A DNA stretch of 64,000 nucleotides from Gimesia maris (GTDB taxonomy: Bacteria; Planctomycetota; Planctomycetia; Planctomycetales; Planctomycetaceae). The DNA lies in assembly GCF_008298035.1 (NCBI RefSeq), contig NZ_CP042910.1, positions 2,118,501-2,182,500 of the forward strand, in the 5' to 3' direction. The notes beneath the pieces were generated by a model that had not been told where the DNA came from, made no database searches, and saw only the letters and a program-made list of their open reading frames with translations. Made by a program: the position numbers and the translations under genes. Below are positions 45,446 through 54,486 of this stretch, piece after piece. Every line of letters begins with the position of its first letter. Position 1 is the stretch's first letter.

Positions 45446-47119
45446 CTATTGCTTCAACGGTGCCAGATAATCGATGCGGTAATCTGTGGGGAAAGGGAGT
45501 ACAAAATTCGCATTGGCCCAGGTCTGCCATTTCTGGTCGAGTTGCTTTACGACCTCCGGATGCTTTTCGGCCAGATCATTCAGTTCTGTACGATCGACTG
45601 AGATATCATAGAGTTCCCACGGTCCGCCGCGCAGAGCGGAGAGCTTCCAGCGACCTTCCCGGATGGCCCGGTTACCCTGGTGTTCAAAGTAGAGCGTGCG
45701 TTCGGTCTGAGGAGAGTTATTGATGGGGATGAATAGACTCTGTCCGGGCAGGGGGATCGTTTTCAAGCCATTCCACTGAGCGGGGTAATCGACTTGTGCG
45801 GCTGTCAGCAGTGTGGGGACAATGTCGATAATATGGGCGGGAGTCGAAACAATGGTGCCCTGCTGCTTAATCTGTGCAGGCCAGTGCACGATGCCAGGTG
45901 AAGCGATCCCCCCTTCGTGGTTATAATGTTTGTAAAGTCTCCAAGGGGTATTTGAAGCATTTGCCCAGCCGGAACCGACGCTGTGATGCGTGTCCGGTCC
46001 GCCCATTTTATCGAGTTGATCTCCCCAGTATAACGTGTTATTGCGGCTGGATCGGATATCAAATCCATAGGGATCCCATTCTGCACAGGCCCCGTTGTCG
46101 GAAGTGAAAATAATCAGCGTATTCTCCAGTTCATTGTTCTGTTTGAGACTGGTCAGGACGCGCCCGATATTCTGATCCATACGATCCACCATCGCGGCAA
46201 AAATTGCCATGCGTCGCGCCAGGTCGCCTCGGCGGTCTGAAGGCAACGAATCCCAGGCCGGGTTCACTCGCGCCTCTGCTTCACCCCAGTCCCAGTATTG
46301 TGAACGGGGAGAAAGCTTCGTCTCCGGTGGTACGATTCCCATTTTCTTCATACGCGCCAGTCGTTGCTCGCGGATTTTATCCCAGCCTGCATGGTAGCGG
46401 TCTGCATACTTGAGAATTTCTTCTTTGGGGGCATGCAGTGGAAAATGCGGCGCATTGAAGGCCAGGTATAAAAACCAGGGTTGTTCCGGGGTGTGTCTTC
46501 CCATTCGTAGAAAATCGATCGCGTAATCGCCGAGCGCGTCAGTGCCATAAAATTCTCCTTTGGGATAGGTGTGCGTCGCTCGGGAGGCGGGAAGTCTGGT
46601 GAAGTGATTGACGTCCCAGAACGTTTTTGCACTGACCAGTGTCCCGTAAAATTCTTCAAAACCAAGTTTGGTTGGATCCTCGGTTCCCAGGTGCCATTTC
46701 CCGGAGAGGAATGTGCGATAGCCTCCCTGCTGCAGGATCTGGGCGACCGTGATGGCTTCGTCAGAGATATGTCCCTGGTACCCGCGCTGATTCAGATTGC
46801 GCGTCATGTGCCCCAGACCGATCCGATGGGGGTATTGACCGGTCATGATGGTTCCGCGAGAGGGACAGCAGCGGCCCGTATTATAAAACTGAGTCAGTCG
46901 CACTCCCCTGGCAGCCAGGGAATCCAGATGGGGAGTCTCGATCTCGCCTCCAAAACATCCCAGATCGCTGTAGCCCAGATCGTCGGCGACGATCAACAGG
47001 ATATTAGGTTTTCGCTCGGCACTCCAGCTTTGTCCGGACCAGCAGAGGCAATTCATGAATGCGAGCAGGGAACAGATCAACCAGAAACGAAAGGAAGAGC
47101 GCGCTGGGATTGTCGTCAT
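45446..47119 (-). CDS. Exported sulfatase (arylsulfatase type)
   Basis: The product is 557 residues from ATG 47119 (AGAGAA upstream); a longer frame from 47167 has no good site. Signal peptide ~1-34 (FRFWLICSLLAFMNCLCWSG). The metal/catalytic region has NILLIVADDLGYSDLGCFGG and the formylglycine motif CCPSRGTIMTGQYPHRIG (C-x-P-S-R), so it needs the maturation enzyme, which is not in the window. Downstream motifs GKWHLG and FTSDNGACAEWDPY complete the family. It hydrolyses sulfate esters, in planctomycetes usually from sulfated algal polysaccharide; the actual substrate is unknown. No carbohydrate-utilisation cluster surrounds it. Confidence 0.93.
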   Translation of the reverse strand: MTTIPARSSFRFWLICSLLAFMNCLCWSGQSWSAERKPNILLIVADDLGYSDLGCFGGEIETPHLDSLAARGVRLTQFYNTGRCCPSRGTIMTGQYPHRIGLGHMTRNLNQRGYQGHISDEAITVAQILQQGGYRTFLSGKWHLGTEDPTKLGFEEFYGTLVSAKTFWDVNHFTRLPASRATHTYPKGEFYGTDALGDYAIDFLRMGRHTPEQPWFLYLAFNAPHFPLHAPKEEILKYADRYHAGWDKIREQRLARMKKMGIVPPETKLSPRSQYWDWGEAEARVNPAWDSLPSDRRGDLARRMAIFAAMVDRMDQNIGRVLTSLKQNNELENTLIIFTSDNGACAEWDPYGFDIRSSRNNTLYWGDQLDKMGGPDTHHSVGSGWANASNTPWRLYKHYNHEGGIASPGIVHWPAQIKQQGTIVSTPAHIIDIVPTLLTAAQVDYPAQWNGLKTIPLPGQSLFIPINNSPQTERTLYFEHQGNRAIREGRWKLSALRGGPWELYDISVDRTELNDLAEKHPEVVKQLDQKWQTWANANFVLPFPTDYRIDYLAPLKQ

Positions 47120-47327
47120 TAAAGTTCTCTTTATCAGTAAGGCAGGGATGAAGTGAGGACAGGGCAAAGTTTCACGTAGTTAGAAAGTCCTGCAGACTGT
47201 TCAATCAGCTTACACGCTCTTTTGCTCTGGTTCCAGAAGGAGTATCAGATTTCTATCGCGCATGATTTGAGGTGAGAGAGCGTTTCTGGTGATGTTGCAA
47301 ATAATCATCAGAATTCGATTTCCGTAT

Positions 47328-47355
47328 TTGACAAGGTATATGCGTAAGCTAGGAT
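47328..47355 (+). promoter_or_regulatory. Sigma70-type promoter of the PDZ gene
   Basis: TTGACA (47328-47333), 16-nt spacer, TAGGAT (47350-47355). It lies ~110 nt upstream of the start at 47465. The motif GGTATATGCGT occurs twice around it, overlapping the spacer and just past the -10. Confidence 0.6.
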
Positions 47356-47464
47356 AGGGTATATGCGTTGAGTGCGGCAATTGTTGGGTTGCCTTGAAAA
47401 GAGAAGCTCCGCAGCCAGAAATATCATGTGTCGTGTACATATTTTGAGATAAAGGGTTACAAAG

Positions 47465-48205
47465 ATGAAACTGCAGAAGTCTATATCGAGCAAGGGCTTG
47501 CTTTGTCTTCTCACACTCTTTTTGGTCGTGAATTATGAATCACAGGCTCAAGAAGCACCTGTCAAAAAACAAGCTGGTTCGACCGCGCGTCAGAAGTATG
47601 CTGCTCTGATGAGTGACGCTCATAAAGCCCGTCTGGATCAGCATTATGCGAAATACTACAAAGCCACACTGGGCGTGGTTTGCACTGATGCATCCGGCCC
47701 GCTGGCTGCTCATTTGACAAACGGTGCACCTGACTGGTGGACCGGCGTGGGCACCAATCTGGATGGAAATCCAGGCTATGGTGTTGTGATCATGCACGTG
47801 GCCCCCGGATCTCCTGCAGATCAGGCAGGCTTAATGAAGTACGATATTATCCTGTCATTCGGCAGCCATCGTCTGGCTTCCGTCCGTCAGTTGAACTCCT
47901 TGTTAGCCAAAGCGCAGCCAGGTCAGGACGTTAAGCTTTCTGTGATCCAGGTAGGAGAACAGGGCGCCGTCAGCACGGTTGATGTGACGCTTGGCTGGTC
48001 AGAACGGATTAACGCTCCTGCCCAGGGAAATCCTCCGCGGACGTTTACCCCGAAGTATCCTTCTGCCTCAAATTTTGGTAACGATGATGAATATCTCCTC
48101 AATCCGAAGGCACCTCTGAAATATCAGTATGCTGCTCCTTACGAGTACGCTCCCAAGCTGGATCCTTCTGTTCCCATGGATTTTGGATTAACTCCCAAAC
48201 CATAG
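47465..48205 (+). CDS. Exported PDZ-domain protein
   Basis: The product is 246 residues with a signal peptide (ISSKGLLCLLTLFLVVNYES). Residues ~70-180 form one PDZ domain: LDGNPGYGVVIMHVAPGSPA, DQAGLMKYDIILSFGSHRLA, then VRQLNSLLAKAQPGQDVKLS. The C-terminal ~60 residues are Pro/Tyr-rich and probably disordered. No protease domain is attached, so it resembles a substrate-binding or adaptor PDZ rather than a HtrA enzyme. AAAGGG precedes ATG 47465. A strong terminator follows. Confidence 0.88.
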   Translation: MKLQKSISSKGLLCLLTLFLVVNYESQAQEAPVKKQAGSTARQKYAALMSDAHKARLDQHYAKYYKATLGVVCTDASGPLAAHLTNGAPDWWTGVGTNLDGNPGYGVVIMHVAPGSPADQAGLMKYDIILSFGSHRLASVRQLNSLLAKAQPGQDVKLSVIQVGEQGAVSTVDVTLGWSERINAPAQGNPPRTFTPKYPSASNFGNDDEYLLNPKAPLKYQYAAPYEYAPKLDPSVPMDFGLTPKP

Positions 48206-48240
48206 TTATACGATCAGATTACACTACAAAACATGAAAAA

Positions 48241-48279
48241 CAGGCGATGCCAGATTCAGGCATCGCCTGTTTTTTTTTT
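48241..48279 (+). terminator. Rho-independent terminator of the PDZ gene
   Basis: CAGGCGATGCC and GGCATCGCCTG form a perfect 11-bp stem with a 7-nt loop, followed by ten T residues. Confidence 0.95.
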
Positions 48280-48342
48280 CAGATTTTCAGTTAGAGGTTC
48301 GTGCCACAGATACGATAGCTGATACAGCGGGTTAGGCTGTGT

Positions 48343-48427
48343 TCCATTTTACTGTTGCGTCTCCAGGGGCATTTGGACCGGGTATCATAGACCGGGAGAC
48401 GCTACGCTTAAATATGATGCCTTCCAG
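48343..48427. repeat. Structured intergenic repeat, copy B
   Basis: Copy of the element at 9766-9850. Here GCGTCTCC pairs perfectly with GGAGACGC (8 bp), and CCGG/CCGG can form an inner stem where copy A has GATC/GATC. It lies between the PDZ-gene terminator and the start of the rim operon, so it could belong to that operon's leader. Confidence 0.7.
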
Positions 48428-48531
48428 ATATAGACGAAATCGTGTTGCAGAACTGGCATATCTAAGTATTTTAATGTAGACTAAATATCTCGAAACTGAG
48501 AAAAGAGAGCAAAGGAGGCCATGCAGCACAC

Positions 48532-49023
48532 GTGACGAGAATACTGCAGAAGGAAAAAAGACGGAGAACAGGTCTGCCTGTCATTGGTTGGCGCGAGTGG
48601 ATCAGTCTACCGGATCTGGGAATTGAGAGCATTAAAGCAAAAGTAGATACCGGCGCCCGTTCGTCGTCTCTGCATGCTTATGATTTGCATCAGTTCGAGC
48701 GAGACAATGAAAAATGGATTCGATTTAAGGTCCATCCCGTGCAACGGAAAACGCGCGAGGTGGTGGTCGCAGAAGCCCGGATTTTTGAATTCCGTTCTGT
48801 ACGCAGTTCCAGCGGGAAGGCCAGTCTGCGGCCTGTCATCGTGACGAATATCGAATTGCTGGGAGTCAGCTGGCCCGTCGAATTAACGCTTGCCAACCGC
48901 GATGAAATGGGCTTCCGAATGCTGCTCGGTCGTGAAGCATTTCGTCGACGCTTTTTAGTCGACGCCGGGAAGTCTTATTATGGTGGAAAGCCGCAACAAG
49001 TCAAAAAGCCAAAATCGGTTTAA
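48532..49023 (+). CDS. RimB-type ATP-dependent zinc protease family protein
   Basis: The product is 163 residues, a normal length. The family signature IKAKVDTGARSSSLHAYDLH (retropepsin-like D-T-G) is at ~35-54, and MLLGREAFRRRFLVDAGKSY near the C-terminus. The COG4067 family is called 'ATP-dependent zinc protease' or RimB, and in several bacteria it is encoded with rimK and regulates glutamate-tail addition to ribosomal protein S6. The start is GTG 48532, 13 nt after AGGAGG; the nearer ATG 48521 runs into a stop after four codons. It is 42 nt upstream of rimK and clearly in the same operon. Confidence 0.9.
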   Translation: MTRILQKEKRRRTGLPVIGWREWISLPDLGIESIKAKVDTGARSSSLHAYDLHQFERDNEKWIRFKVHPVQRKTREVVVAEARIFEFRSVRSSSGKASLRPVIVTNIELLGVSWPVELTLANRDEMGFRMLLGREAFRRRFLVDAGKSYYGGKPQQVKKPKSV

Positions 49024-49065
49024 CGGGTTCAAACCAAAACCATTCAGGCGACAAAAGGATATTTC

Positions 49066-50316
49066 ATGAAACTTGCAATTCTTTCGTGCAGTCCCAGGTG
49101 CTACAGCACGCGGCGTTTGCGCGAAGCGGCAGAGCAACGTGGTTTTCAGATCAAAGTTTTGAATACGCTCAAATTTGCCATCGACCTCAAACAGGCGGAA
49201 CCGGATCTCTTTTTCCGCCAGAAGTCCATCTCTGATTATGACGCAGTGCTGCCTCGCATTGGGGCCTCTATTACGTATTTCGGAACCGCGGTGGTCCGCC
49301 AGTTCGAGCAGATGGATATTTTTTGTGCGAATTCCTCTTCTGGAATTACCAACTCCCGAGATAAACTCCGCAGTCTGCAGATTCTGAGTCGGCATCAGAT
49401 CGGGATCCCGCAAACGACATTTGTCCGTGATAAAAAAGACGTGTTGCCCGCCATTGAACGCGTGGGGGGCGCCCCGGTAGTAATCAAACTTCTTGAGGGA
49501 ACCCAGGGGATTGGCGTGCTTCTTGCCGAATCGGTGAAATCGGCTGAAGCCATCATCGAACTGTTACAGAACCAGAAACAGAATGTACTGATTCAGAAAT
49601 TTGTCGCCGAAAGCAAGGGGCGTGACATCCGGGCCTTCGTCGTCGGAGACCGGGTAGTGGCAGCCATGCGACGCGTGGCACAAGGCCAGGAGTTCCGCAG
49701 CAACGTGCATCGTGGCGGCCTGACGGAACCAGTCATTCTGGATGAGACCTATTGTAAAACAGCAGTTCGTGCAGCGCAGATTATGGGCCTGCGAGTCGCC
49801 GGTGTTGACATGCTGGAAGGGATAAATGGACCACAGATCATGGAAGTCAATTCCTCACCTGGCCTGGAGGGAATCGAGAAATGTACCCAGCTCGATATTG
49901 CCGGTGCCGTGGTCGATTATATTTCGGCCCAGGTCGATTTTCCGGAGATTGATCTGCGGCAGCGACTGACTGTCAGCCGTGGATATGGTGTGACTGAGAT
50001 TCATATTCCGGAAGGGTCTGAATACGTGGGGAAAGCCATTAATGAATCTGGACTGCGGGATAAAGATATAAACGTATTGACCCTCTATCGTGGTACAACG
50101 GTGATTCCCAACCCCCGTTCCGATCGAAAATTGGAATCACATGATCGATTACTCTGTTTTGGTAAGCTGGAACTGATGCGCGATCTGGTTCCTTCAAAAA
50201 CACGCCGAAAACGTCGTCCGAAAGTCCAGGATCTGCCCGAATTACCCGTGGCCGAAGAAGTACTGACTGACGCTGTCAAGGAGACCGCTGAGTCAGCGCG
50301 GTCGGGAAGGAATTGA
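49066..50316 (+). CDS. rimK: RimK ATP-grasp ligase with C-terminal RCK_C domain
   Basis: The product is 416 residues, about 110 more than typical RimK (~300). Residues ~1-300 are the ligase: N-terminal MKLAILSCSPRCYSTRRLRE, LPRIGASITYFGTAVVRQFE, ATP-grasp core VVIKLLEGTQGIGVLLAESV and the metal-binding IMEVNSSPGLEGIEKCT. Residues ~305-375 are a TrkA-C/RCK_C domain (GYGVTEIHIPEGSEYVGKAI, then NPRSDRKLESHDRLLCFGKL), a small ligand-binding module normally found in ion-channel regulators. RimK adds glutamates to the C-terminus of ribosomal protein S6 or makes poly-glutamate. AAAGGA lies 7 nt upstream of ATG 49066. The extra domain suggests allosteric control by a small molecule (inference). Confidence 0.93.
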   Translation: MKLAILSCSPRCYSTRRLREAAEQRGFQIKVLNTLKFAIDLKQAEPDLFFRQKSISDYDAVLPRIGASITYFGTAVVRQFEQMDIFCANSSSGITNSRDKLRSLQILSRHQIGIPQTTFVRDKKDVLPAIERVGGAPVVIKLLEGTQGIGVLLAESVKSAEAIIELLQNQKQNVLIQKFVAESKGRDIRAFVVGDRVVAAMRRVAQGQEFRSNVHRGGLTEPVILDETYCKTAVRAAQIMGLRVAGVDMLEGINGPQIMEVNSSPGLEGIEKCTQLDIAGAVVDYISAQVDFPEIDLRQRLTVSRGYGVTEIHIPEGSEYVGKAINESGLRDKDINVLTLYRGTTVIPNPRSDRKLESHDRLLCFGKLELMRDLVPSKTRRKRRPKVQDLPELPVAEEVLTDAVKETAESARSGRN

Positions 50317-50324
50317 CAACACAC

Positions 50325-51485
50325 ATGACAAAACCGCGACGACGTAAGCCAATCGATCAATGGAACGGAGAATCTATACCGGCTGGACAGTCGCGCGACG
50401 TCAAGCTGGCTGTCAGCGAAAGCTACAGCAGTATGAATGTCAAAATTCCCATACATATCCGTCGTGCTGAGGAAGACGGACCGGTGGTATTTGTGACTGC
50501 CGCGTTACACGGCGATGAAATTAATGGCACGGGGGCGATACGAGAGTTGATTCAGGATGTCGATTTCCAGCTATTGAGGGGCTCGGTCATTCTGGTTCCG
50601 GTTCTCAATATTCTGGCCTTTGATCGACACTCGCGTTATTTACCTGACCGGCGCGATTTGAACCGCTCTTTTCCGGGGTCTGCAAACGGAAGCCTTGCCA
50701 GTCGCATGGCGAGAATCATTTTTGATGAAATTGTATCCCGCTGCGATTATGGCATCGATCTGCATACCGCTTCGGTGCGTCGCACCAATTATCCTAATGT
50801 CCGCGGCGATCTGAGTAATCCTGAAGTGAGTCGTCTGGCGAAAGCCTTTGGTTCGGAAATCATTATGAATGGTAAAGGACCCGCAGGAGCCTTCCGTCGT
50901 GAAGCCTGTAACTCAGGTTGTCCGACCATCATCATGGAAGGTGGCGAAGTCTGGAAAGTCGAACCGGGAATCGTTGAGTCTGCAGCGCGCGGGGTCAGAA
51001 ATGTTCTGCGCGATCTGCAAATGCTGGATGGCGAGCCGGAATCTCCCGATTATCAGGTCATCGTGGATAAATCGACGTGGGTCCGTGCAGAGCGGGGGGG
51101 CTTCCTCAAATTCCATGTCAAGCCGGGCGACATTATCGAAAAAGATCAGCCACTGGCGACCAACACCACTCTGCTGGGCAGAGAACGCAGTATGCTGTAT
51201 GCCCCTTTTGATTCCGTTGTGATTGGGATGACCACTCTGCCGGCTATCAGTCCGGGTGAGCCGATCTGCAACCTGGGAATGCTGCCTGAAGGAACTAAAC
51301 CTTCACAAATCAGGCGATTTCGACGCGAGGAAGACGGGCTGGAAGGTCAGGTTGTGGAAGAGCTTTCAACCAATCTGGTCGTTGTCGAACCCTGCGATGA
51401 GGCGGCACAATTGAAGATGAATCCTCACCATCAACGGGAATCAAATTCCCATTCCGGCACCGGAGAATCAGCGGCCGCTGAATAA
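50325..51485 (+). CDS. Succinylglutamate desuccinylase/aspartoacylase-like zinc hydrolase
   Basis: The product is 386 residues from ATG 50325; a TTG at 50313 overlapping the rimK stop is an alternative (a GGAAGG box lies 15 or 3 nt upstream). The M14-like zinc site is visible as ALHGDEINGTGAIRELI (His and Glu), RDLNRSFPGS and YGIDLHTASV (His). These enzymes remove an acyl group from an amino acid such as glutamate or aspartate. In an operon with RimK and RimB it may trim or turn over glutamate tails or supply a modified acyl-amino acid, which is inference from context; related three-gene sets are widely conserved. The C-terminal ~40 residues are His/Ser-rich and probably flexible. Confidence 0.9.
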   Translation: MTKPRRRKPIDQWNGESIPAGQSRDVKLAVSESYSSMNVKIPIHIRRAEEDGPVVFVTAALHGDEINGTGAIRELIQDVDFQLLRGSVILVPVLNILAFDRHSRYLPDRRDLNRSFPGSANGSLASRMARIIFDEIVSRCDYGIDLHTASVRRTNYPNVRGDLSNPEVSRLAKAFGSEIIMNGKGPAGAFRREACNSGCPTIIMEGGEVWKVEPGIVESAARGVRNVLRDLQMLDGEPESPDYQVIVDKSTWVRAERGGFLKFHVKPGDIIEKDQPLATNTTLLGRERSMLYAPFDSVVIGMTTLPAISPGEPICNLGMLPEGTKPSQIRRFRREEDGLEGQVVEELSTNLVVVEPCDEAAQLKMNPHHQRESNSHSGTGESAAAE

Positions 51486-51519
51486 TTTCCAGCTATCTAA
51501 GTTCCTTTCAGTCAGGGGC

Positions 51520-51539
51520 TTACTGCATAGAATAAATGT
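51520..51539 (+). repeat. 20-mer shared with 3821-3840
   Basis: TTACTGCATAGAATAAATGT, 19 of 20 bases identical to the upstream region of the first hybrid kinase. It contains TAGAAT preceded by TGCA, but no good -35. It is ~238 nt upstream of the DUF2071-like gene; the rest of the 291-nt gap is otherwise empty. Confidence 0.35.
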
Positions 51540-51776
51540 CGAACAATAATTCGACTGTGTCGCCGTTCAAAATATGCCCGCAAAGGCTTACTTTGACGTT
51601 AACTCGAAATCGAAGCAGCTCTTCCCACTGATGACCTCATTTTTCAGTTCTGGACTGGTAGAAGTCACTTTGTCGCCGTTTGCTTCCGCATGGAAAATAT
51701 TTTTGACGAAAGGCGGGAGATGGGGTATCGTTGGAACTGGTAGGGGAGTTCACTCTCATTTCTCCTGGAGCCGGTA

Positions 51777-52517
51777 ATGAAGATTCCCGTAATTGAAGGC
51801 ATGATTGACCGTCGTATTCTGGCCAATTTCCGTGTTGATCCGGAAGCCATGGCCCGTGTTCTGCCGGCCCCGTTTCGTCCCCAACTGATTCATGGATATG
51901 CCATTGGTGGCGTTTGTCTTATTCGACTGACGAATGTCCGCCCCCGGTGTGCTCCCTTTTCCTGGGGAATTCGTTCTGAAAACGCCGCCCACCGGTTCGC
52001 CGTCGAATGGGAAGCGGGCGGTCAGACACACCAGGGAGTCTATGTTAATCGTCGGGATACGGATTCCTGTCTGAATGCACTGGCAGGAGGGCGGATTTTT
52101 CCGGGAACTCATCACCATGCCCGCTTTACAGTCGAAGAGACGGACGACCATTTCTCGGTCGAAATGCGGGCCAGAGATGGTCAGGCCCGGATGCAGGTGA
52201 CAGGTTCCATCGTGGATGAATTACCTGCTTCGTCAATCTTCGCTACTGTGCAGGAAGCGTCTGACTTTTTCGAACAGGGGTCACTGGGGTATTCGGCCAG
52301 CAACAGGGCCGGGCATTTTGACGGGCTGGAATTGAGTTGCCGGGACTGGAAAGCGGAACCGCTGCAGGTAGAGTCCATCGCATCCAGTTTCTTTGATGAT
52401 CCCCAGCGTTTTCCGCCGGGGACGATCGAATTCGACTGTGCCCTGCTGATGCGGGGTATTCCCCACGAATGGCACAGCCGCCAGGATTTGTGTTGCCCCG
52501 AAAATCTCCCGGCCTGA
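51777..52517 (+). CDS. DUF2071 (YqjF-like) protein
   Basis: The product is 246 residues. The N-terminus has the family's opening IEGMIDRRILANFRVDPEAM and LPAPFRPQLIHGYAIGGVCL, followed by SENAAHRFAVEWEAGG. DUF2071 adopts a fold related to acetoacetate decarboxylase but without the catalytic Lys context, and its role is unknown. GGAG precedes ATG 51777. No signal peptide; probably cytoplasmic. Confidence 0.82.
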   Translation: MKIPVIEGMIDRRILANFRVDPEAMARVLPAPFRPQLIHGYAIGGVCLIRLTNVRPRCAPFSWGIRSENAAHRFAVEWEAGGQTHQGVYVNRRDTDSCLNALAGGRIFPGTHHHARFTVEETDDHFSVEMRARDGQARMQVTGSIVDELPASSIFATVQEASDFFEQGSLGYSASNRAGHFDGLELSCRDWKAEPLQVESIASSFFDDPQRFPPGTIEFDCALLMRGIPHEWHSRQDLCCPENLPA

Positions 52518-52550
52518 GCAGTTTTATCTCATACTAAAAGGAACACTCGA

Positions 52551-53471
52551 ATGGATGCCCGTGTTTTTCTGACGTTGATCGTGTTCGGACTGACTGTGAC
52601 TCCCCTCAAAGCGGAATCGAAATCCCCTCCTGTCCATGAAACAGAGCAGCGAGCCCGGGAGGTTCTGCACGAATGGAGTGAAGAATGCCTGAGCTTCACA
52701 GGAGTACAAGGCGAGATTTTAAGAATTGATTACGATGATGTATTTCAGCAGCAAAAGCATTCAGTGGGTACCTTTGGCTATCTGGGACCTCAGTATGGTT
52801 TCTTTCGATACAACCCCGCACCGAATCAACCTGATCCTGACTCTCTGAAGAAAGCACCTGATGGGAGTCCTTATGAGTATAAAGAGGGTTTCAGCGAAGA
52901 ATGGCGCTGGCAGAAATCATGGATCAGAAGCATCGATCACAGAGAAAAAAAGTACGAAGAGTTTAGAATTATTAAACGACCTCAGACTGAATCGGAGCCG
53001 AAATGGTATGATTTCGGTCGGTACTTCTCGGAAATGGACAACATGGCACCGGTTCTGCCTGGTGTGCCTAATCAGGCGAATTTTGATGAATTTATTTCTG
53101 ATTCTTATCTGCAGGTCATTCGGGAAAATGACACTCATATCTGGATTGCCGGCAAGCCAAAAAATCGAAGATACGCAGCCCTTTTTAATGAATTCAAGCT
53201 TCATCTGGAGAAACGCCCCTGGAGATTAAGGGCGGTGCAATATATTCACCCCTCAGGTCAGCAGAGTACTGTTTATCTCTTCTCGAATGTGGAATTCAAT
53301 CCGCTGGAGTGGGAGGAACCCGATCTGAACGGCTACCAGAACCTGAACGACCAGCCGATTGTCGCCCGATACCCCGAGAACGCAGAACGACAATCTTTCC
53401 AGAAAAAGGCGGGTTCACAGCAATCAGGTTCAGGATCGTTAATGGATTGGATTTTTCATTTGTTATTCTAG
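52551..53471 (+). CDS. Exported protein, TIGR03009-like
   Basis: The product is 306 residues with a signal peptide (~1-23, FLTLIVFGLTVTPLKAES). The mature part has no catalytic motif; it contains HLEKRPWRLRAVQYIHPSGQ and TVYLFSNVEFNPL, which fits the planctomycete-restricted TIGR03009 family from memory. It lies 33 nt after the DUF2071-like gene and 50 nt before the first of two small membrane proteins, so it may be part of the same transcript. Function unknown. Confidence 0.7.
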   Translation: MDARVFLTLIVFGLTVTPLKAESKSPPVHETEQRAREVLHEWSEECLSFTGVQGEILRIDYDDVFQQQKHSVGTFGYLGPQYGFFRYNPAPNQPDPDSLKKAPDGSPYEYKEGFSEEWRWQKSWIRSIDHREKKYEEFRIIKRPQTESEPKWYDFGRYFSEMDNMAPVLPGVPNQANFDEFISDSYLQVIRENDTHIWIAGKPKNRRYAALFNEFKLHLEKRPWRLRAVQYIHPSGQQSTVYLFSNVEFNPLEWEEPDLNGYQNLNDQPIVARYPENAERQSFQKKAGSQQSGSGSLMDWIFHLLF

Positions 53472-53521
53472 ACTGAGAACAATCTCAACTTATCAATCAC
53501 TTCAAAGTCAGGTTGTCACGG

Positions 53522-53983
53522 ATGTCTAAACAGACAGACAAATTCGAAAAGCAGCTCAAAGTAGCCGGGGTGTTATTCATGGTTCTGGCTGGCTTCTGCC
53601 TGTTGGGGCTGTTGCTGCTGCCGCTCCATTACGTAATGATGCAGTCAGTGATGGAGTCATTTGAGCAGATTGATTTTCCAAAACGCCAGGATCGACCCGA
53701 CCCCCGGCAGATGATACAGACCATGCAACCCTCCCTTTATCTGATGTATGGCTTTATGGGGACCCTGGGTCTGTTATTTGGCGGAATGACACTGGTCACC
53801 GGGATCAACCTGTACCGGAAAACCCGCCGGACTGTCTGTATTATTGGATCAGCTGCGGTCTGCATCTGGTTCCCGCTCGGAACCGCTCTGGGAGTCTGGA
53901 CGCTGCTGATCCTGTTTGATAAACAGGCCCAGCCTCTCTTTGATGCACCGAATCTACTCGCGGAAGACGATTTTTTATCCTGA
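53522..53983 (+). CDS. Small four-helix membrane protein (paralogue 1)
   Basis: The product is 153 residues from ATG 53522; a TTG at 53513 is less likely. Three to four hydrophobic helices: AGVLFMVLAGFCLLGLLLL, YLMYGFMGTLGLLFGGMTLV, TVCIIGSAAVCIWFPLGTAL. The helix pattern, the late R-R-T-V-C segment and the C-terminal FPLGTALGVW resemble the next gene (FPVGTVLGAW), so the two are tandem paralogues. No known family recognised. Confidence 0.7.
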   Translation: MSKQTDKFEKQLKVAGVLFMVLAGFCLLGLLLLPLHYVMMQSVMESFEQIDFPKRQDRPDPRQMIQTMQPSLYLMYGFMGTLGLLFGGMTLVTGINLYRKTRRTVCIIGSAAVCIWFPLGTALGVWTLLILFDKQAQPLFDAPNLLAEDDFLS

Positions 53984-54039
53984 ATTTCAGAATATATGTC
54001 GTTGAGACCTCCCATCCCAGCGAACAGAGGAGTGGCCCG

Positions 54040-54486
54040 ATGACTGCTTCCAGAGCCAGCCAGTTGAATCTGATCGGCGCCCTGTTTTTAGTTCTGGGTC
54101 TGATCTCTATATTCAATCTTGCGATTTTGAGGAATATTGGCGATCAGCTCAAAGCGAATTCTGAAATGACAGCAAATCTGACGTCACTCGAGGGAACCAA
54201 ACCTGAAAGCAGTGATCAATTTGATTCCATGGCGAACAGCATGCTAATGGGGATGTTCATTGTCTCGATTACCTTTACACTGGTCTGTTTTTTAACAGGG
54301 GTCTGCCTCTTAAAGCGAATCAGTTATCGGACCTGTCTCGTGGGCGCCGCAGTGACCTGCATTATCTTTCCTGTGGGGACGGTGCTGGGAGCCTGGGCGA
54401 TCTTTGTATTAACTGCCAGAGATACGAAATCTCTCTTTGAGGACATGGCGAGCGATTCCCGAACAGAAACTGTTACGGAGACCTGA
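54040..54486 (+). CDS. Small four-helix membrane protein (paralogue 2)
   Basis: The product is 148 residues. Hydrophobic helices: LNLIGALFLVLGLISIFNLA, LMGMFIVSITFTLVCFLTGV, TCLVGAAVTCIIFPVGTVLG. It shares the ending FPVGTVLGAWAIF with paralogue 1 and starts 56 nt after it. A GAGGAG box lies ~7 nt upstream of ATG 54040. Function unknown. Confidence 0.68.
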   Translation: MTASRASQLNLIGALFLVLGLISIFNLAILRNIGDQLKANSEMTANLTSLEGTKPESSDQFDSMANSMLMGMFIVSITFTLVCFLTGVCLLKRISYRTCLVGAAVTCIIFPVGTVLGAWAIFVLTARDTKSLFEDMASDSRTETVTET

